DNA of 64,000 nucleotides from Thermovenabulum sp049701175 (GTDB lineage Bacteria > Bacillota > Thermosediminibacteria > Thermosediminibacterales > Thermosediminibacteraceae), in contig NZ_JBNATW010000002.1 in assembly GCF_049701175.1 (NCBI RefSeq), forward strand, positions 1 to 64,000, given 5' to 3'. Positions 43,454 through 52,616 of the stretch are shown here, piece after piece. Position 1 is the first letter of the stretch, and each line of letters starts with the position of its first letter. Both the position numbers and the translations under genes were made by a program. A model generated the notes under the pieces. It was not told the origin of the DNA. It did no database searches and worked only from the letters and a program-made list of their open reading frames with translations.

Positions 43454-43849
43454 TTATTCTCTTATATATTCTTCTGTACTCTCTTTTAACTCTCTTAATA
43501 AACCAATATAAAAAGACTTTATTTTATTATAAATCGCTTTAGCTTCCTTTTCATCGTAAACATGAGATGTTTTATTCCTGTCAATCATCATATCTATCCA
43601 CGCCTCTCCATCGGATACTAATCCTGCTTTGTAACCTTCCTTAATTGCGCTTCTCGGGCTTTTAACTTCAATTCCTTCATATTCAAGAATATCCTTAAGG
43701 AGTTTCCATGCAAGTTCAAAGGTAAACTCAAACCTCTGGATAACTCCATCTATAATTATCTCATTCGAAGGTTCAAAATTTATGCCTTCTTCCAGCCTTT
43801 GCAAAGCATTTTTAAAGTCATTAAACCTTTCAATTATCCTTTCTCTCAT
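43454..43849 (-). CDS. HepT/HI0074-type toxin component
   Basis: A 131-residue four-helix protein of the nucleotidyltransferase-substrate-binding (HI0074) family, with RFEFTFELAWKLLKDILEYEGIEVKSPR and WIDMMIDRNKTSHVYDEKEAKAIY; the RN...SHVY stretch is the RX4-6HXY-type ribonuclease motif. It overlaps the MNT gene by 20 bases. Located inside the flagellar operon between DUF6470 and fliW. Confidence 0.88.
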   Translation of the reverse strand: MRERIIERFNDFKNALQRLEEGINFEPSNEIIIDGVIQRFEFTFELAWKLLKDILEYEGIEVKSPRSAIKEGYKAGLVSDGEAWIDMMIDRNKTSHVYDEKEAKAIYNKIKSFYIGLLRELKESTEEYIRE

Positions 43850-44171
43850 ATATTAAAACCCCATACTTAATTATATTTTCTTTCAAGGAATCCTTTTTTA
43901 ACTTCTCAAAATGGACCACATCAAAGGAAAGGGCTGTATCCATCTCGTTTATTTCATCTACGAGCAGGTTAAACTCCCTATCCGAAATATTTTCTGAAAA
44001 AATGGCTAAATCCACATCCGATGTTTTTTTAAAATCTCCCCTCGCTCGCGAGCCAAATAGCAAAACTTTTTGAACACTGTGGTAGTTATTAAATATTTTT
44101 GACAATTCCTTTAATATTTTATCATCAATATGAACTTCTCTGCCCTTATCCTTTAGGTTTTCAAAAACCAT
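43830..44171 (-). CDS. MNT-type nucleotidyltransferase antitoxin
   Basis: A 113-residue minimal nucleotidyltransferase with VQKVLLFGSRARGDFKKTSDVDLAIF, the GSRARGx(5)SDxDLA core, and a downstream Asp (SFDVVHFE). Such proteins modify or bind the HepT-like partner to block it. The start is the ATG at 44171. Both partners here look intact, unlike the pair at 19942-20726. Confidence 0.9.
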   Translation of the reverse strand: MVFENLKDKGREVHIDDKILKELSKIFNNYHSVQKVLLFGSRARGDFKKTSDVDLAIFSENISDREFNLLVDEINEMDTALSFDVVHFEKLKKDSLKENIIKYGVLIYERKDN

Positions 44172-44197
44172 AAAATTCTACCAACCTTTTTAAATTA

Positions 44198-44776
44198 TCA
44201 TATTTTTACATCTACATTTTTCCCTACTTTTACTGCTGTAATCTTTATATAAGGCGGTTTTTGCAAATAAGGTTTTACCTCGCCGTATTCGTAAGATATG
44301 TCGATAGGAAAGGGATTTATCTTTACCTTTACAAAGCCCTCTTTCAGCGATGCGTTTATTTTCCCTTCTTTGAAGAAAATCTCAGGAGGAGAATCGGGTA
44401 TTAAGTCCACATTGTAGTCCTTTTCGGGAAAGGCGTTTAATTCGGCTATATCGGAAATGGATACCCCTTTTTCTATGGCACCAAGTTCATCGCCTTCTCT
44501 TACTATTTTTTCCACTGCCTGCCATGTCAAATACTGGTTTTCGTAAAACCACTGTTTTGAAAGGGTGGGCATATCGGCAAGGCCTATTTCTGAAAAAGGA
44601 GCTTTAAGGTCTATTTTTTCTATCTTCGGAAGCTCAAGGTTTATATCAAGCTCGGGCGGATTTTTTTCTAAATCAAAGCCGCCGGTGATGTCCTTTTTTA
44701 TTTCTAAATTTCCTTTTTTATAGTTTATGCCGAGCTCACCGAAGGAAAATTTAATATCGAGGTTATATATTAACAT
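44198..44776 (-). CDS. DUF6470 family flagellar-operon protein (YviE-like)
   Basis: About 192 residues, rich in beta strands and acidic patches, with PPELDINLELPKIEKIDLKAPFSEIGLADMPTLSKQW. It corresponds by position (flgL, this gene, fliW) and type to Bacillus YviE. Function unknown. The ATG at 44776 with GGAAGGTG upstream is preferred over the TTG three bases earlier. Confidence 0.82.
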   Translation of the reverse strand: MLIYNLDIKFSFGELGINYKKGNLEIKKDITGGFDLEKNPPELDINLELPKIEKIDLKAPFSEIGLADMPTLSKQWFYENQYLTWQAVEKIVREGDELGAIEKGVSISDIAELNAFPEKDYNVDLIPDSPPEIFFKEGKINASLKEGFVKVKINPFPIDISYEYGEVKPYLQKPPYIKITAVKVGKNVDVKI

Positions 44777-44850
44777 CAAGATGCACCTTCCGAAAATTCA
44801 TATAAAAAGCGGTCTTTGGCTTTAAAGCTTAGGCCGAATTCTTACAAACT

Positions 44851-46050
44851 TTATCTCAAAAAGTCAACAAGGCTTGGCTGGATTACCCTTGCTCCTACGG
44901 CTAAGGATGCCCTGTAAACGTTTTCTTCCATTTTTAAGTCCATTATTACCTGTGCAATATCCACATCTTCGGTTTTTGAAAGAAGCGCAGTATAGTCTAT
45001 CCTGTTACTTTCTATCCTCGTTTTTGTCGCTTCCAAGCGGTTTATCTTTGCTCCCACCTGTGAGCGGAATTTTAATAGGGTGTTGATAGCGTCGTCTATT
45101 TCGGAAAGCCTTTTTGATAATGAAGCGGGATCGTTGTTTAAAAGGTCGTTTTCTATGTTTTCAACAGCAGCAAAAATATCCTTAAATACTTCATCGCCGT
45201 AAAGGCTCACGTCCATGGTGTTTAACCTGCCGAGGTTGTACCTCGCAGTATCGTTAGTAAGTTTTACTACGACGGTTCCGTTTCCCAATATGGGGAAATT
45301 TTTTAAATCGAGGACAAAATCCTTTGAAGAATCAGGGACGCCGTCTATTCTTTGATCATCCGCATCTACGGTAATACCCGTTTTTTGGGCTACTATGTTA
45401 TTGTCTTTATCTCTGATAACAATATCTGCCGTTTTTGCAACAGAATCAAAATTGGAAACTTCTAAGCTATATTCTCCCGTAGTTATTCCGCTTCCTATTT
45501 TGCTTAAATTAATCGAAGAGGCGTTAAGTCCCGTTCCAGTATCTGATATAATATCCGCTCTTGTAGGTTTAATAAAAGAAGGATTTGCTACAATCTTCCC
45601 GTTTACATCATAAGCAAAAGGCGGGGTATCGGTGAAAAATCCTCCAAAAAGGTACCTATTGTTATAGGAGGAGTTGGCCTCCTGAAAAATCTGCTCTTTT
45701 AACTGGGTTATTTCGTCTAAAATGGCTTTTCTGTCGCTTTCCGTTAGGGTGCCGTTTGAGCCGTATACCACAAGCTCCCTTATCCTTTGAAGGATTTCGC
45801 CTGTGTTTTGAAGTGCCGTTTCGGTGTTTTGAAGCCATGTTACCGCATCGTCCACGTTTTTCGCATACTGGTCTATGGAAAGAAGGGTGTTCCTCAGCCT
45901 CATGGCAAAAACAGCAGAAACAGGGTCATCGGATGGAAGCCTGACCCTTTTGCCTGAAGAAAGCTGGTCCTCCTTCTCCCCGAGCCTTTTTAAGTTGTAG
46001 GAGAGGTTTCTCATAAAGGCTTCAGTGAGCATTCCCTGGGTTACACGCAT
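44851..46050 (-). CDS. flgL: Flagellar hook-associated protein 3
   Basis: A 399-residue junction protein between hook and filament. The N-terminus MRVTQGMLTEAFMRNLSYNLKRLGEKEDQLSSGKRVRLPSDDPVSAVFAMRLR and the C-terminus EDVDIAQVIMDLKMEENVYRASLAVGARVIQPSLVDFLR are flagellin-like coiled coils. It follows flgK by nine bases. The middle region is about 100 residues longer than in the shortest FlgL proteins. Confidence 0.95.
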   Translation of the reverse strand: MRVTQGMLTEAFMRNLSYNLKRLGEKEDQLSSGKRVRLPSDDPVSAVFAMRLRNTLLSIDQYAKNVDDAVTWLQNTETALQNTGEILQRIRELVVYGSNGTLTESDRKAILDEITQLKEQIFQEANSSYNNRYLFGGFFTDTPPFAYDVNGKIVANPSFIKPTRADIISDTGTGLNASSINLSKIGSGITTGEYSLEVSNFDSVAKTADIVIRDKDNNIVAQKTGITVDADDQRIDGVPDSSKDFVLDLKNFPILGNGTVVVKLTNDTARYNLGRLNTMDVSLYGDEVFKDIFAAVENIENDLLNNDPASLSKRLSEIDDAINTLLKFRSQVGAKINRLEATKTRIESNRIDYTALLSKTEDVDIAQVIMDLKMEENVYRASLAVGARVIQPSLVDFLR

Positions 46051-46059
46051 TTTTTATCC

Positions 46060-47466
46060 CTACCTTCCCACAAGCCCCATACGGCTTACTATGGTTTCTA
46101 TCATCTCATCCATTGCAGTTATCATCCTTGCAGCTGCATTGTAAGTATGCTGGTACATTATCATCTTTGCCATTTCCTCATCTATAGAGACAGATGAAAT
46201 CTCCTTTCTCCTTTCATCAAGCTGGCTTACCATGTATTCCTGCGATTCTGTCATCCTTGCAGCTTCCTGCGAATCTATGCCAATCCTTGATATAAGGGCG
46301 CCGTAGTAATCGTCAATGGTCCCTTTAAGAGCATCGATATACTGATACCTCAAGTCCGCAAGCTTTAGAGCATTGCGGTTATCTCCGGGAATACCGGTGG
46401 AGGTTTCAGCAGCGGCTATCTTTTTTACATCGCTTATAATATTACTATTTACGAATAAAAGGTCACCAGAATCGAGGAGGTTGTAAACGAAAAATTTTTC
46501 TCCCGGATTTCCATAAAGGTCATAGCCGCTTTTATGTATTTCGTTGAATTTTTCAGCAAATTTTTCGGTAAAGGTTTGTAAAGCATAAAGGTAGTTTTTC
46601 ACCTTTTTGTCGCGAAGCTCAAGAAGTCCGGTAAGTTCCCCTTTTTTGGAATTTAAGTTTATATTATTAAAATCCTGCCATTTAACTTTTAAATCTTTCT
46701 CATCAAAGGTCAATGTGTTAAATTCCGTCCCTTTTACGAGGATAGCCCCACCTACGTTTACCGAAAAGAGCCCGTTTTGGTCTTCGTAGGTTTCTATGTC
46801 GACAATTTTTGAAAGCTGGTCCAAAAGAAGATCCCTTTTATCGCGAAGGTCCGCAGCAGTTGTGCCGGTAAGCTCCATATGCCTGATCTCGCCGTTTAAA
46901 GCGGCTATCTGTCTTGCAAGGGTGTTTACCTCATCTACCTTTACCGAAATTCTGAAGTTTATGTCTCCAAGGATTTCATTCAACTGCCTTGCGGTGTGGT
47001 TTATGGTGTCCGCAAGGGTCACAGCCCTTTCCTTTACAGTCTCTCTTATTTCAATAGCCTCAGGGTTTTTAGAAAGTTCTTCCAGAGACTGCCAAAATTT
47101 TGTCAGAACCGATGAGATGCCTATATCGGAAGGCTCACTGAATATTGCTTCCACCTGTTTTAGTATATCTGTCTGAACGCTCCACTGTCCGAGGGAGGAG
47201 TTCTCGTCCCTGTACTGCATATCGGTGAAGCTGTCCCTTATCCTTGTAATATCGCCTATCCTCACACCTGTACCTACTTGTACCTCGCCGGTGCCTGTGT
47301 AGAGTCCCGAAAAGGGCTTTGTATAGGTAGATTCAAGCACCACCCTCTGCCTTGAAAATCCTGGAGTATTGGCATTGGCAACGTTGTGAGCCACATTTTC
47401 CTGCGCCTTCTGGCTTGCAAAAAGGGCTTTCTTTGCTATTTCTATTCCAAAAAATCCCGAATACAT
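46060..47466 (-). CDS. flgK: Flagellar hook-associated protein 1
   Basis: A 468-residue hook-filament junction protein. The N-terminal rod motif (AKKALFASQKAQENVAHNVANANTPGFSRQRVVLE) and the C-terminal EEMAKMIMYQHTYNAAARMITAMDEMIETIVSRMG are diagnostic. Length is normal for Firmicutes. It is flanked by flgN and flgL at short distances. Confidence 0.96.
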   Translation of the reverse strand: MYSGFFGIEIAKKALFASQKAQENVAHNVANANTPGFSRQRVVLESTYTKPFSGLYTGTGEVQVGTGVRIGDITRIRDSFTDMQYRDENSSLGQWSVQTDILKQVEAIFSEPSDIGISSVLTKFWQSLEELSKNPEAIEIRETVKERAVTLADTINHTARQLNEILGDINFRISVKVDEVNTLARQIAALNGEIRHMELTGTTAADLRDKRDLLLDQLSKIVDIETYEDQNGLFSVNVGGAILVKGTEFNTLTFDEKDLKVKWQDFNNINLNSKKGELTGLLELRDKKVKNYLYALQTFTEKFAEKFNEIHKSGYDLYGNPGEKFFVYNLLDSGDLLFVNSNIISDVKKIAAAETSTGIPGDNRNALKLADLRYQYIDALKGTIDDYYGALISRIGIDSQEAARMTESQEYMVSQLDERRKEISSVSIDEEMAKMIMYQHTYNAAARMITAMDEMIETIVSRMGLVGR

Positions 47467-47478
47467 TGGACCCTCTCC

Positions 47479-47985
47479 TTAAAGCTTTTTATCGAAAAAT
47501 TTCAGGGTTTCCTTTTCCGATATCTTCCCATCTGCGCCGTAGCCTGTTGCTTGCCTTCCCGCGTCAACTAAAAGTTCAATAGAAGTGTTTATAAATTCAA
47601 GGGCACTTTTAATGAGCCTTTCGTTTAGACGGTTTCTTTCGTCCAGATTTTTAAGGACATCTTTTAATTTATTTGTTATTTCGTCCATTTCCTTTTTCAC
47701 TTTTTCGGGCAGGATTTCTAAAATGTAGGAAGAATTTATTTCTTTTTGGTCAATCCCTAAATTAGAAGAAAGCTCTTCAATGAACTTGCACCTTTCTTCC
47801 TCTAATTTCCCAAGTTTTACTATCATTTCCTGTTCCACATTAGTTATTTCTTCCAGGTGTTTTACCTCGTTTTTTACGAGGATATCCGTCTTTTTTTCGG
47901 CTAGATTTAAAAGCTCGCTGTATAATATAAGCTGTTCCTCGAGATTTTTTAAGAGAACCCTGAAATCAAAATCTATTTTTTGCAT
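47479..47985 (-). CDS. flgN: FlgN family export chaperone
   Basis: A 168-residue helical chaperone for FlgK and FlgL, with LKNLEEQLILYSELLNLAEKKTDILVKNEVKHLEEITNVEQEMIVKLGKLEEER and the C-terminal GADGKISEKETLKFFDKKL. Position between flgM and flgK is canonical (Bacillus yvyG). Confidence 0.9.
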   Translation of the reverse strand: MQKIDFDFRVLLKNLEEQLILYSELLNLAEKKTDILVKNEVKHLEEITNVEQEMIVKLGKLEEERCKFIEELSSNLGIDQKEINSSYILEILPEKVKKEMDEITNKLKDVLKNLDERNRLNERLIKSALEFINTSIELLVDAGRQATGYGADGKISEKETLKFFDKKL

Positions 47986-48000
47986 AAAAAAGCGCCCCCG

Positions 48001-48297
48001 TTATATCCTTTCGTTTAATATATCATCGATTACCTTCTCTGCAATCTTTTCGGCATCAACGGTGTAAAGACCATTTTCTATCCTTTCTTTTATCTCCCTC
48101 ACCTTGTCTTCTCTTACGTCGCTCACCCTTTTTGCAATCTCAAGGGCTTTTAAAAATTCCATACCCTCAGGTGAAAGGGTAAGTTCGTCCTTTCTTGCCT
48201 TTACATCTCTTTTCTCATCAGCCTTTGCTACTTCCTTTTTTGCAAAGGCCTCGTATATCTTAAAAATACCCGGAAAACCGCTTTTTTGTATATTCAT
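48001..48297 (-). CDS. flgM: Anti-sigma-28 factor FlgM
   Basis: A 98-residue anti-sigma factor. DELTLSPEGMEFLKALEIAKRVSDVREDKVREIKERIENGLYTVDAEKIAEKVIDDIL is the conserved SigD-binding C-terminal half. It is exported through the finished hook to release SigD for late genes such as hag and flaG-fliD. Confidence 0.93.
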   Translation of the reverse strand: MNIQKSGFPGIFKIYEAFAKKEVAKADEKRDVKARKDELTLSPEGMEFLKALEIAKRVSDVREDKVREIKERIENGLYTVDAEKIAEKVIDDILNERI

Positions 48298-48330
48298 AGT
48301 AATTCCGCTCCTTATACTTTTCTACTTTAT

Positions 48331-48338
48331 TTATCGGA
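48331..48338 (-). promoter_or_regulatory. Possible SigD -10 element upstream of flgM
   Basis: Minus-strand TCCGATAA lies about 35 bases before flgM, resembling GCCGATAA. I find no TAAA at the right distance upstream, so only half of a promoter is visible. In Bacillus flgM has its own SigD promoter at this position. Confidence 0.35.
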
Positions 48339-48432
48339 TAATCATCCCTTCAAGGTGAGGGTAAAAAAAGCTAACTTAGGGGGCAAAATCGCTATTTTCT
48401 GCCTTTTTTCTTTTAAATTCTCCTTAACCTTC

Positions 48433-48840
48433 CTAATTTTCATCCTTTCTGTACCTTGAAATATGTATTTTACCCTTCATATCGCTTTTTTGCTCAAAGG
48501 GGTTACTTTCCCGGATTCCAAAACCCTTTTTCATCTCTTCAACACACTTTTCGCAGTACCTTCCGGTGAGAATGGGCGCTCCGCACCTTTCGCATTTTAA
48601 AAGGATATTAATGTTGTTCTTTTTCAAAATAAGTCTCCCCTCTTTTAAAAATTCAATAATCTTTTTTACAGGAACCCCCGTTTTTTCAGAAATCTCCTCC
48701 GCAGTGGCTCCAGGGACTTCATAAAGGTAGTCCCTTACTTTTTTAAATTCCTCCTCTTCCTTTGCTGCACACTCGGGGCAAAGATTCCTCGTGGTGTATA
48801 AAAACACCTTTCCGCACACAGGGCAATTTCTGAGTTCCAT
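48433..48840 (-). CDS. yvyF: Flagellar-operon zinc-finger protein (YvyF/TIGR03826-like)
   Basis: About 135 residues, with two zinc fingers (NCPVCGKVFLYTTRNLCPEC and CERCGAPILTGRYCEKC) and between them a MerR-like segment (ATAEEISEKTGVPVKKIIEFLKEGRL). This is the YvyF family, upstream of flgM in Bacillus. Likely a regulator binding nucleic acid or protein; unproven. ATG at 48840 with GGAGGT. Confidence 0.87.
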   Translation of the reverse strand: MELRNCPVCGKVFLYTTRNLCPECAAKEEEEFKKVRDYLYEVPGATAEEISEKTGVPVKKIIEFLKEGRLILKKNNINILLKCERCGAPILTGRYCEKCVEEMKKGFGIRESNPFEQKSDMKGKIHISRYRKDEN

Positions 48841-48853
48841 CAAAATACCTCCT

Positions 48854-49618
48854 TCATCCTCTCGCCAAAGTTATCACATAAACCATGTCCGCCCCTCCCG
48901 AAAGGAGGGTTTTGGAACATTCATCAGCGGTACTTCCCGTTGTGTAGACATCATCCACCAGCAATATGTTTTTTCCCTTAATATCGGCATTTTTTCTAAC
49001 CTCAAAAGCGTCTTTTACGTTTTTCTCTCTTTTGCTTTTTGGCAAAGAAGTCTGGTGTTCTGTTGATTTTACCCTTGCCAATACCTCTTCAACTCTTATT
49101 TTGGTATTTTTCTCAAGCTCTTTTGCCAAAAGCAGGGACTGGTTGAAACCCCTCTGTTCTTGCCTTTTCCAGTATAGGGGAACAGGAACTATTAGGTCAA
49201 TACCAGAAAATCCTGACCTTTCGTAAGCCTCGCTCAATTTTTCCCCTAATACTTTTATCAGCCTCTTTTCTTTATTGTATTTAAATTCGTGAATGAGTTT
49301 TTTCAAAATGCCCTCATAAACCCCGTAGGACCTTGCTTTTTCAAAAAAATGCCTTTTTGCCCTGCAGTCGGGGCAAAGGTTAAAGTGCTCTCCTTCGAAA
49401 AAGGGCTTGCCGCATTTTATGCAAAAAGGCGGATTTATAGCATCTATTTTGGAAAGGCAGTCAGGGCAGACCGGCAAGCCTTTATCTTTAAGTTGATTTT
49501 TGCATACGGGGCAGTTTTCGCTTTCGGGATAGAGGGCTTTTAAAAAGGCTTCCCTGATTTTTATTAAAATATTTTCCATAAATACGCCCTTTCGTGGACT
49601 ATATGCATAATAATTCAT
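48854..49618 (-). CDS. comF: ComF family phosphoribosyltransferase-like protein
   Basis: A 254-residue protein with an N-terminal four-Cys zinc finger pair (CPVCKNQLKDKGLPVCPDC, CIKCGKPF ... CPDC) and a C-terminal phosphoribosyltransferase domain with KGKNILLVDDVYTTGSTADEC. ComF helps DNA uptake in competent Firmicutes; here it heads the flgM cluster as in Bacillus. No comFA helicase gene is visible. N-terminal residues before MENILIKIREAF may be over-extended. Confidence 0.9.
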   Translation of the reverse strand: MNYYAYSPRKGVFMENILIKIREAFLKALYPESENCPVCKNQLKDKGLPVCPDCLSKIDAINPPFCIKCGKPFFEGEHFNLCPDCRAKRHFFEKARSYGVYEGILKKLIHEFKYNKEKRLIKVLGEKLSEAYERSGFSGIDLIVPVPLYWKRQEQRGFNQSLLLAKELEKNTKIRVEEVLARVKSTEHQTSLPKSKREKNVKDAFEVRKNADIKGKNILLVDDVYTTGSTADECSKTLLSGGADMVYVITLARG

Positions 49619-49719
49619 ATTTTAATACTAACAAATAAATTCTCAAAGAGGTATTTTTATGGATTTCGAAAATAAGCCAAAAGTTTTCCTTTTCAATTAC
49701 ATGGACTTTTTGCTGAAAA

Positions 49720-49743
49720 CCCCGGAGTTTTAATACTCCGGGG
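49720..49743 (-). terminator. hpf terminator overlapping the stop codon
   Basis: CCCCGGAGT and ACTCCGGGG with a six-base loop; on the minus strand the second arm is followed by TTTT. The first arm overlaps the last codons of hpf. Confidence 0.8.
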
Positions 49744-50296
49744 CTATAAGACCGTAGTTGCCGTCCTTTCTCTTGTAAACCACATTTATCTCTTCCGTCT
49801 CGGCATTGTTGAATACGAAAAAGCTGTGCCCTAAAAGGTTCATCTGCAAGATGGCCTCATCAATGCTCATGGGCTTTACGGGAAATCTCTTTGTCTTGAC
49901 TACCTTAAAATTTTCTTCATCCTGTTTTTCAACATCCTTGTTTAAATCTTCAAGAACAACCGCTTCCTTCGGCACGTTTTTCCTCAATGACCTTACGAGC
50001 TTCGTCTTATATTTTTCTATCTGTTTATCCAATTTATCGGCTACCAAATCTATAGCCGCATACATGTCTTTGTTTTCTTCTTCTCCCCTTAAAAGAAGGT
50101 CACCTGCGGAAAGGGTTACCTCCACTATGTGCCTGCCGTTTTCCACGTGCATCTTTACCTTTGCTTCTATGTTGTCGTTGTTCAGATAGTTAAAATGCCG
50201 CGAAAGCCTCCCAATCTTTTTTTCCGCATAATCCCTCAATGCAGGAGTAACTTCAAAGTTGCTTACCCCACTTACTGAAACTCTCATAAATTTCAC
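49730..50296 (-). CDS. hpf: Long ribosome hibernation-promoting factor
   Basis: A 188-residue long HPF. The N-terminal domain (VSGVSNFEVTPALRDYAEKKIGRLSRHF ... VEVTLSAGDLLLRGEE) binds the 30S decoding site; the C-terminal domain (RFPVKPMSIDEAILQMNLLGHSFFVFNNAETEEINVVYKRKDGNYGLIAP) dimerises and pairs ribosomes into 100S particles. In Bacillus the equivalent (yvyD) ends the flagellar locus after fliT; here it lies at the other end, before comF. Confidence 0.95.
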   Translation of the reverse strand: MKFMRVSVSGVSNFEVTPALRDYAEKKIGRLSRHFNYLNNDNIEAKVKMHVENGRHIVEVTLSAGDLLLRGEEENKDMYAAIDLVADKLDKQIEKYKTKLVRSLRKNVPKEAVVLEDLNKDVEKQDEENFKVVKTKRFPVKPMSIDEAILQMNLLGHSFFVFNNAETEEINVVYKRKDGNYGLIAPEY

Positions 50297-50378
50297 CCTT
50301 TCTGGGAGTTATTGTAGTTTTTTGTAAAATTTTCTGTAATTTTATTATAACACATCTTTTTGCGGTTTAACAAGCCTT

Positions 50379-52034
50379 TTATTCTACTAAAAAACAGCTG
50401 CCTCCTATAAATTCTCTTAGTATTGAAGTGAGAGGTATGTCCCTTTCGTCTTCTATGGGCAGGAAGTAGTCGAGAAATTTTAGAAGATAGGAGGCTACGA
50501 TGTATTCCGGGTCATCTTTTGTAATTTGTAATAAAAGCGGCTCAGCGTATTTTTTAAGCACCGCAAGTTCGTATACAAGGGCAGAGTTGAACATCACATC
50601 GGCTTCTTCCTGATAGGCGAATATGTGCTTTTGTGCACCCCTCTGAACCGAAGGCCACATGGCTATGGTCTTTTTCGCATCGGCTCCACGGCAGCGGCTG
50701 TCCCTTACCAAACGGCGGATGAGGCGGGTATCCGTGGTGGAAATCCGGTTGTGGTTGTCTATGGAAATCTGTGTAAGGGCGCTTACATATATTTTGAACT
50801 TGTTTTCCTTCGGTATCAGCGCGGTTAAGGTTTCGTTTAATCCGTGAATGCCTTCTATTACAATGGGCTGGTCCTTTTCGATTTGTGTGGGTATTTTCGA
50901 AAATTCACGGGTCCCCTTGATAAAGTTGTACTTTGGTAGATACACCTCTCTTCCTTGTATTAGCGCCGCAAGCTGCTGGTTGAAAAGTTTCAGGTCGATG
51001 GCTTCTAAGGCTTCAAAATCGGGTTTTCCCTCTTCATCAAGGGGTGTTTTGTCCCTGTCCACAAAGTAATTGTCGAGGGAAATGGCTATGGGCCTTAAGC
51101 CGTTTACGCGAAGCTGCACCATGAGCCTTTGTGCAAAGGTGGTCTTCCCTGAAGATGAAGGGCCTGCTATAAGGATAACCCTCAGCCTTTCTTTGTTTTC
51201 AGCGATTATATCTGCTATTTGAGCAATCTTTTTTTCATGCAATGCCTCCGCTATTCTTATTATTTCCCCCGCCATTCCCTTTGATATGTATTCGTTGAGC
51301 GCCCCTACATCTGCTATCTCAAGGATATGAGCCCATCTTTCCGCTTCTCTAAAAATCCTTGAAAGTTTGGGCTGTTCCTTAAAAGGAGAAACTTCCAGCG
51401 GATTTTTGGGATTTGGAAATTGAAGGATTATTCCCGGAAGATGGAATTTGAGCTTAAACCATTTCAGAAAACCGGTAGACGGCACCATGTAGCCGTAAAA
51501 AAAGTCTTTAAAGCCATCCATTTCGTAAATATGGATGTGGTCTTTTTTGCGGTATTTTAATACCCTGACCTTATCCTCGTATCCCAAGGTTTTAAAGTAG
51601 ACCAATGCCTCTTCTACAGGAACCCTCAACCTTTTTATGGGAAGGTCCTTTTCCACAATCTCTTTCATCCTTTTTTCTATCGTCTCCACTTCTTCCTGGC
51701 CTATGGGCTGCTTCCAATAAACTTCAGTATAAAGGGCATCTCCCAAGGAATGCTCTATATGCACCTTACAGTCTAAAAGCACATCGTGACAGGCTTTGAT
51801 AAATAAAAAGGTGAGGCTCCTTACGTATACCTGCATCCCTATGTCATCGGACATGTCGAAGAATCTTATTTTTGCATCCCTTTCCACTTTAAAATTTAAA
51901 TCTCTAAGCTCGTTGTCTACCGAAGCAGCGGTGACAATGTAGGGAAATTTTTCCTTATACTTTTGATAGATTTCTAAAAGGGTCATGGGCTTATCAAGTT
52001 CCACTTCGCCAATCTTTTCAATGGACAGTTTCAC
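50379..52034 (-). CDS. Nucleoside (uridine-like) kinase with TGS and ThrRS-like domains
   Basis: A 551-residue protein. A TGS-like N-terminus (about 1-60) and a threonyl-tRNA-synthetase-like second domain (about 65-210, with HSLGDALYTEVYW) precede a uridine-kinase domain with Walker A ILIAGPSSSGKTTFAQRL (about 290), LDNYFVDRDKTPLDEEGKPDFE, and VIEGIHGLNE. The fusion is typical of Firmicutes and Thermotoga. Probable nucleoside phosphorylation; the role of the N-terminal domains is unknown. Confidence 0.9.
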   Translation of the reverse strand: MKLSIEKIGEVELDKPMTLLEIYQKYKEKFPYIVTAASVDNELRDLNFKVERDAKIRFFDMSDDIGMQVYVRSLTFLFIKACHDVLLDCKVHIEHSLGDALYTEVYWKQPIGQEEVETIEKRMKEIVEKDLPIKRLRVPVEEALVYFKTLGYEDKVRVLKYRKKDHIHIYEMDGFKDFFYGYMVPSTGFLKWFKLKFHLPGIILQFPNPKNPLEVSPFKEQPKLSRIFREAERWAHILEIADVGALNEYISKGMAGEIIRIAEALHEKKIAQIADIIAENKERLRVILIAGPSSSGKTTFAQRLMVQLRVNGLRPIAISLDNYFVDRDKTPLDEEGKPDFEALEAIDLKLFNQQLAALIQGREVYLPKYNFIKGTREFSKIPTQIEKDQPIVIEGIHGLNETLTALIPKENKFKIYVSALTQISIDNHNRISTTDTRLIRRLVRDSRCRGADAKKTIAMWPSVQRGAQKHIFAYQEEADVMFNSALVYELAVLKKYAEPLLLQITKDDPEYIVASYLLKFLDYFLPIEDERDIPLTSILREFIGGSCFLVE

Positions 52035-52107
52035 CCTGCGTCACCCCTTATTTTACCAAAATTATAATACCATTATAACATAACTTTTAATGCATTATAA
52101 AAAAATA

Positions 52108-52126
52108 AAGGGCGAGACTCGCCCTT
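52108..52126 (-). terminator. Terminator of the DsrE/TusA/CDR operon
   Basis: AAGGGCGAG and CTCGCCCTT pair almost without a loop and are followed on the minus strand by TATTTTTTTA, just after the DsrE-like stop. Confidence 0.8.
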
Positions 52127-52136
52127 ATATAAACCC

Positions 52137-52607
52137 TTATATAAATAGGTTGAGGTTTGCTTCATCCGCTTCGGCAAGGTAAGTGGCAACACCGGCAAAA
52201 TCTATGCCGTCAATGAGTTCTTCCTTTCTTATGCCCATGACATCCATAGACATGGTGCAGGCTATAAGCCTTACCCCCAGCGCTTTTGCGTTTTCTATAA
52301 GTTCTCCTAAGGTGTTTACGTTTTTCTTTTTCATTATATATTTCATCATCTTTGCCCCGAGGCCCCCAAAATTCATCTTGGAAAGGCCAAGTCTTTCCGC
52401 TCCCCGGGGCATCATCTTGCCGAACATGTTTTCTAAAAAGCTTTTTTTGACCTTTACCCCCTCGGGCTTTCTCAAAATGTTAAGCCCCCAGAAGGTGAAA
52501 AACATTGTAACCTCATCGCCCATGGCAGCGGCACCGTTGGCTATTATGAAAGCCGCCATGGCTTTATCCAAATCACCGGAAAAGACTATTATAGTCTTTT
52601 TTGCCAT
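52137..52607 (-). CDS. DsrE/DsrF/DrsH-like sulfur-relay protein
   Basis: A 156-residue DsrE/F/H-like protein: KTIIVFSGDLDKAMAAFIIANGAAAMGDEVTMFFTFWGLNIL and LIACTMSMDVMGI, with a Cys in the position where family members carry the sulfur-transfer residue. Together with TusA and a rhodanese-bearing CoA-disulfide reductase it forms a persulfide-handling cluster. The C-terminal helix lies near a hydrophobic surface; it may associate with the membrane. Confidence 0.88.
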   Translation of the reverse strand: MAKKTIIVFSGDLDKAMAAFIIANGAAAMGDEVTMFFTFWGLNILRKPEGVKVKKSFLENMFGKMMPRGAERLGLSKMNFGGLGAKMMKYIMKKKNVNTLGELIENAKALGVRLIACTMSMDVMGIRKEELIDGIDFAGVATYLAEADEANLNLFI

Positions 52608-52616
52608 AATAACCTC

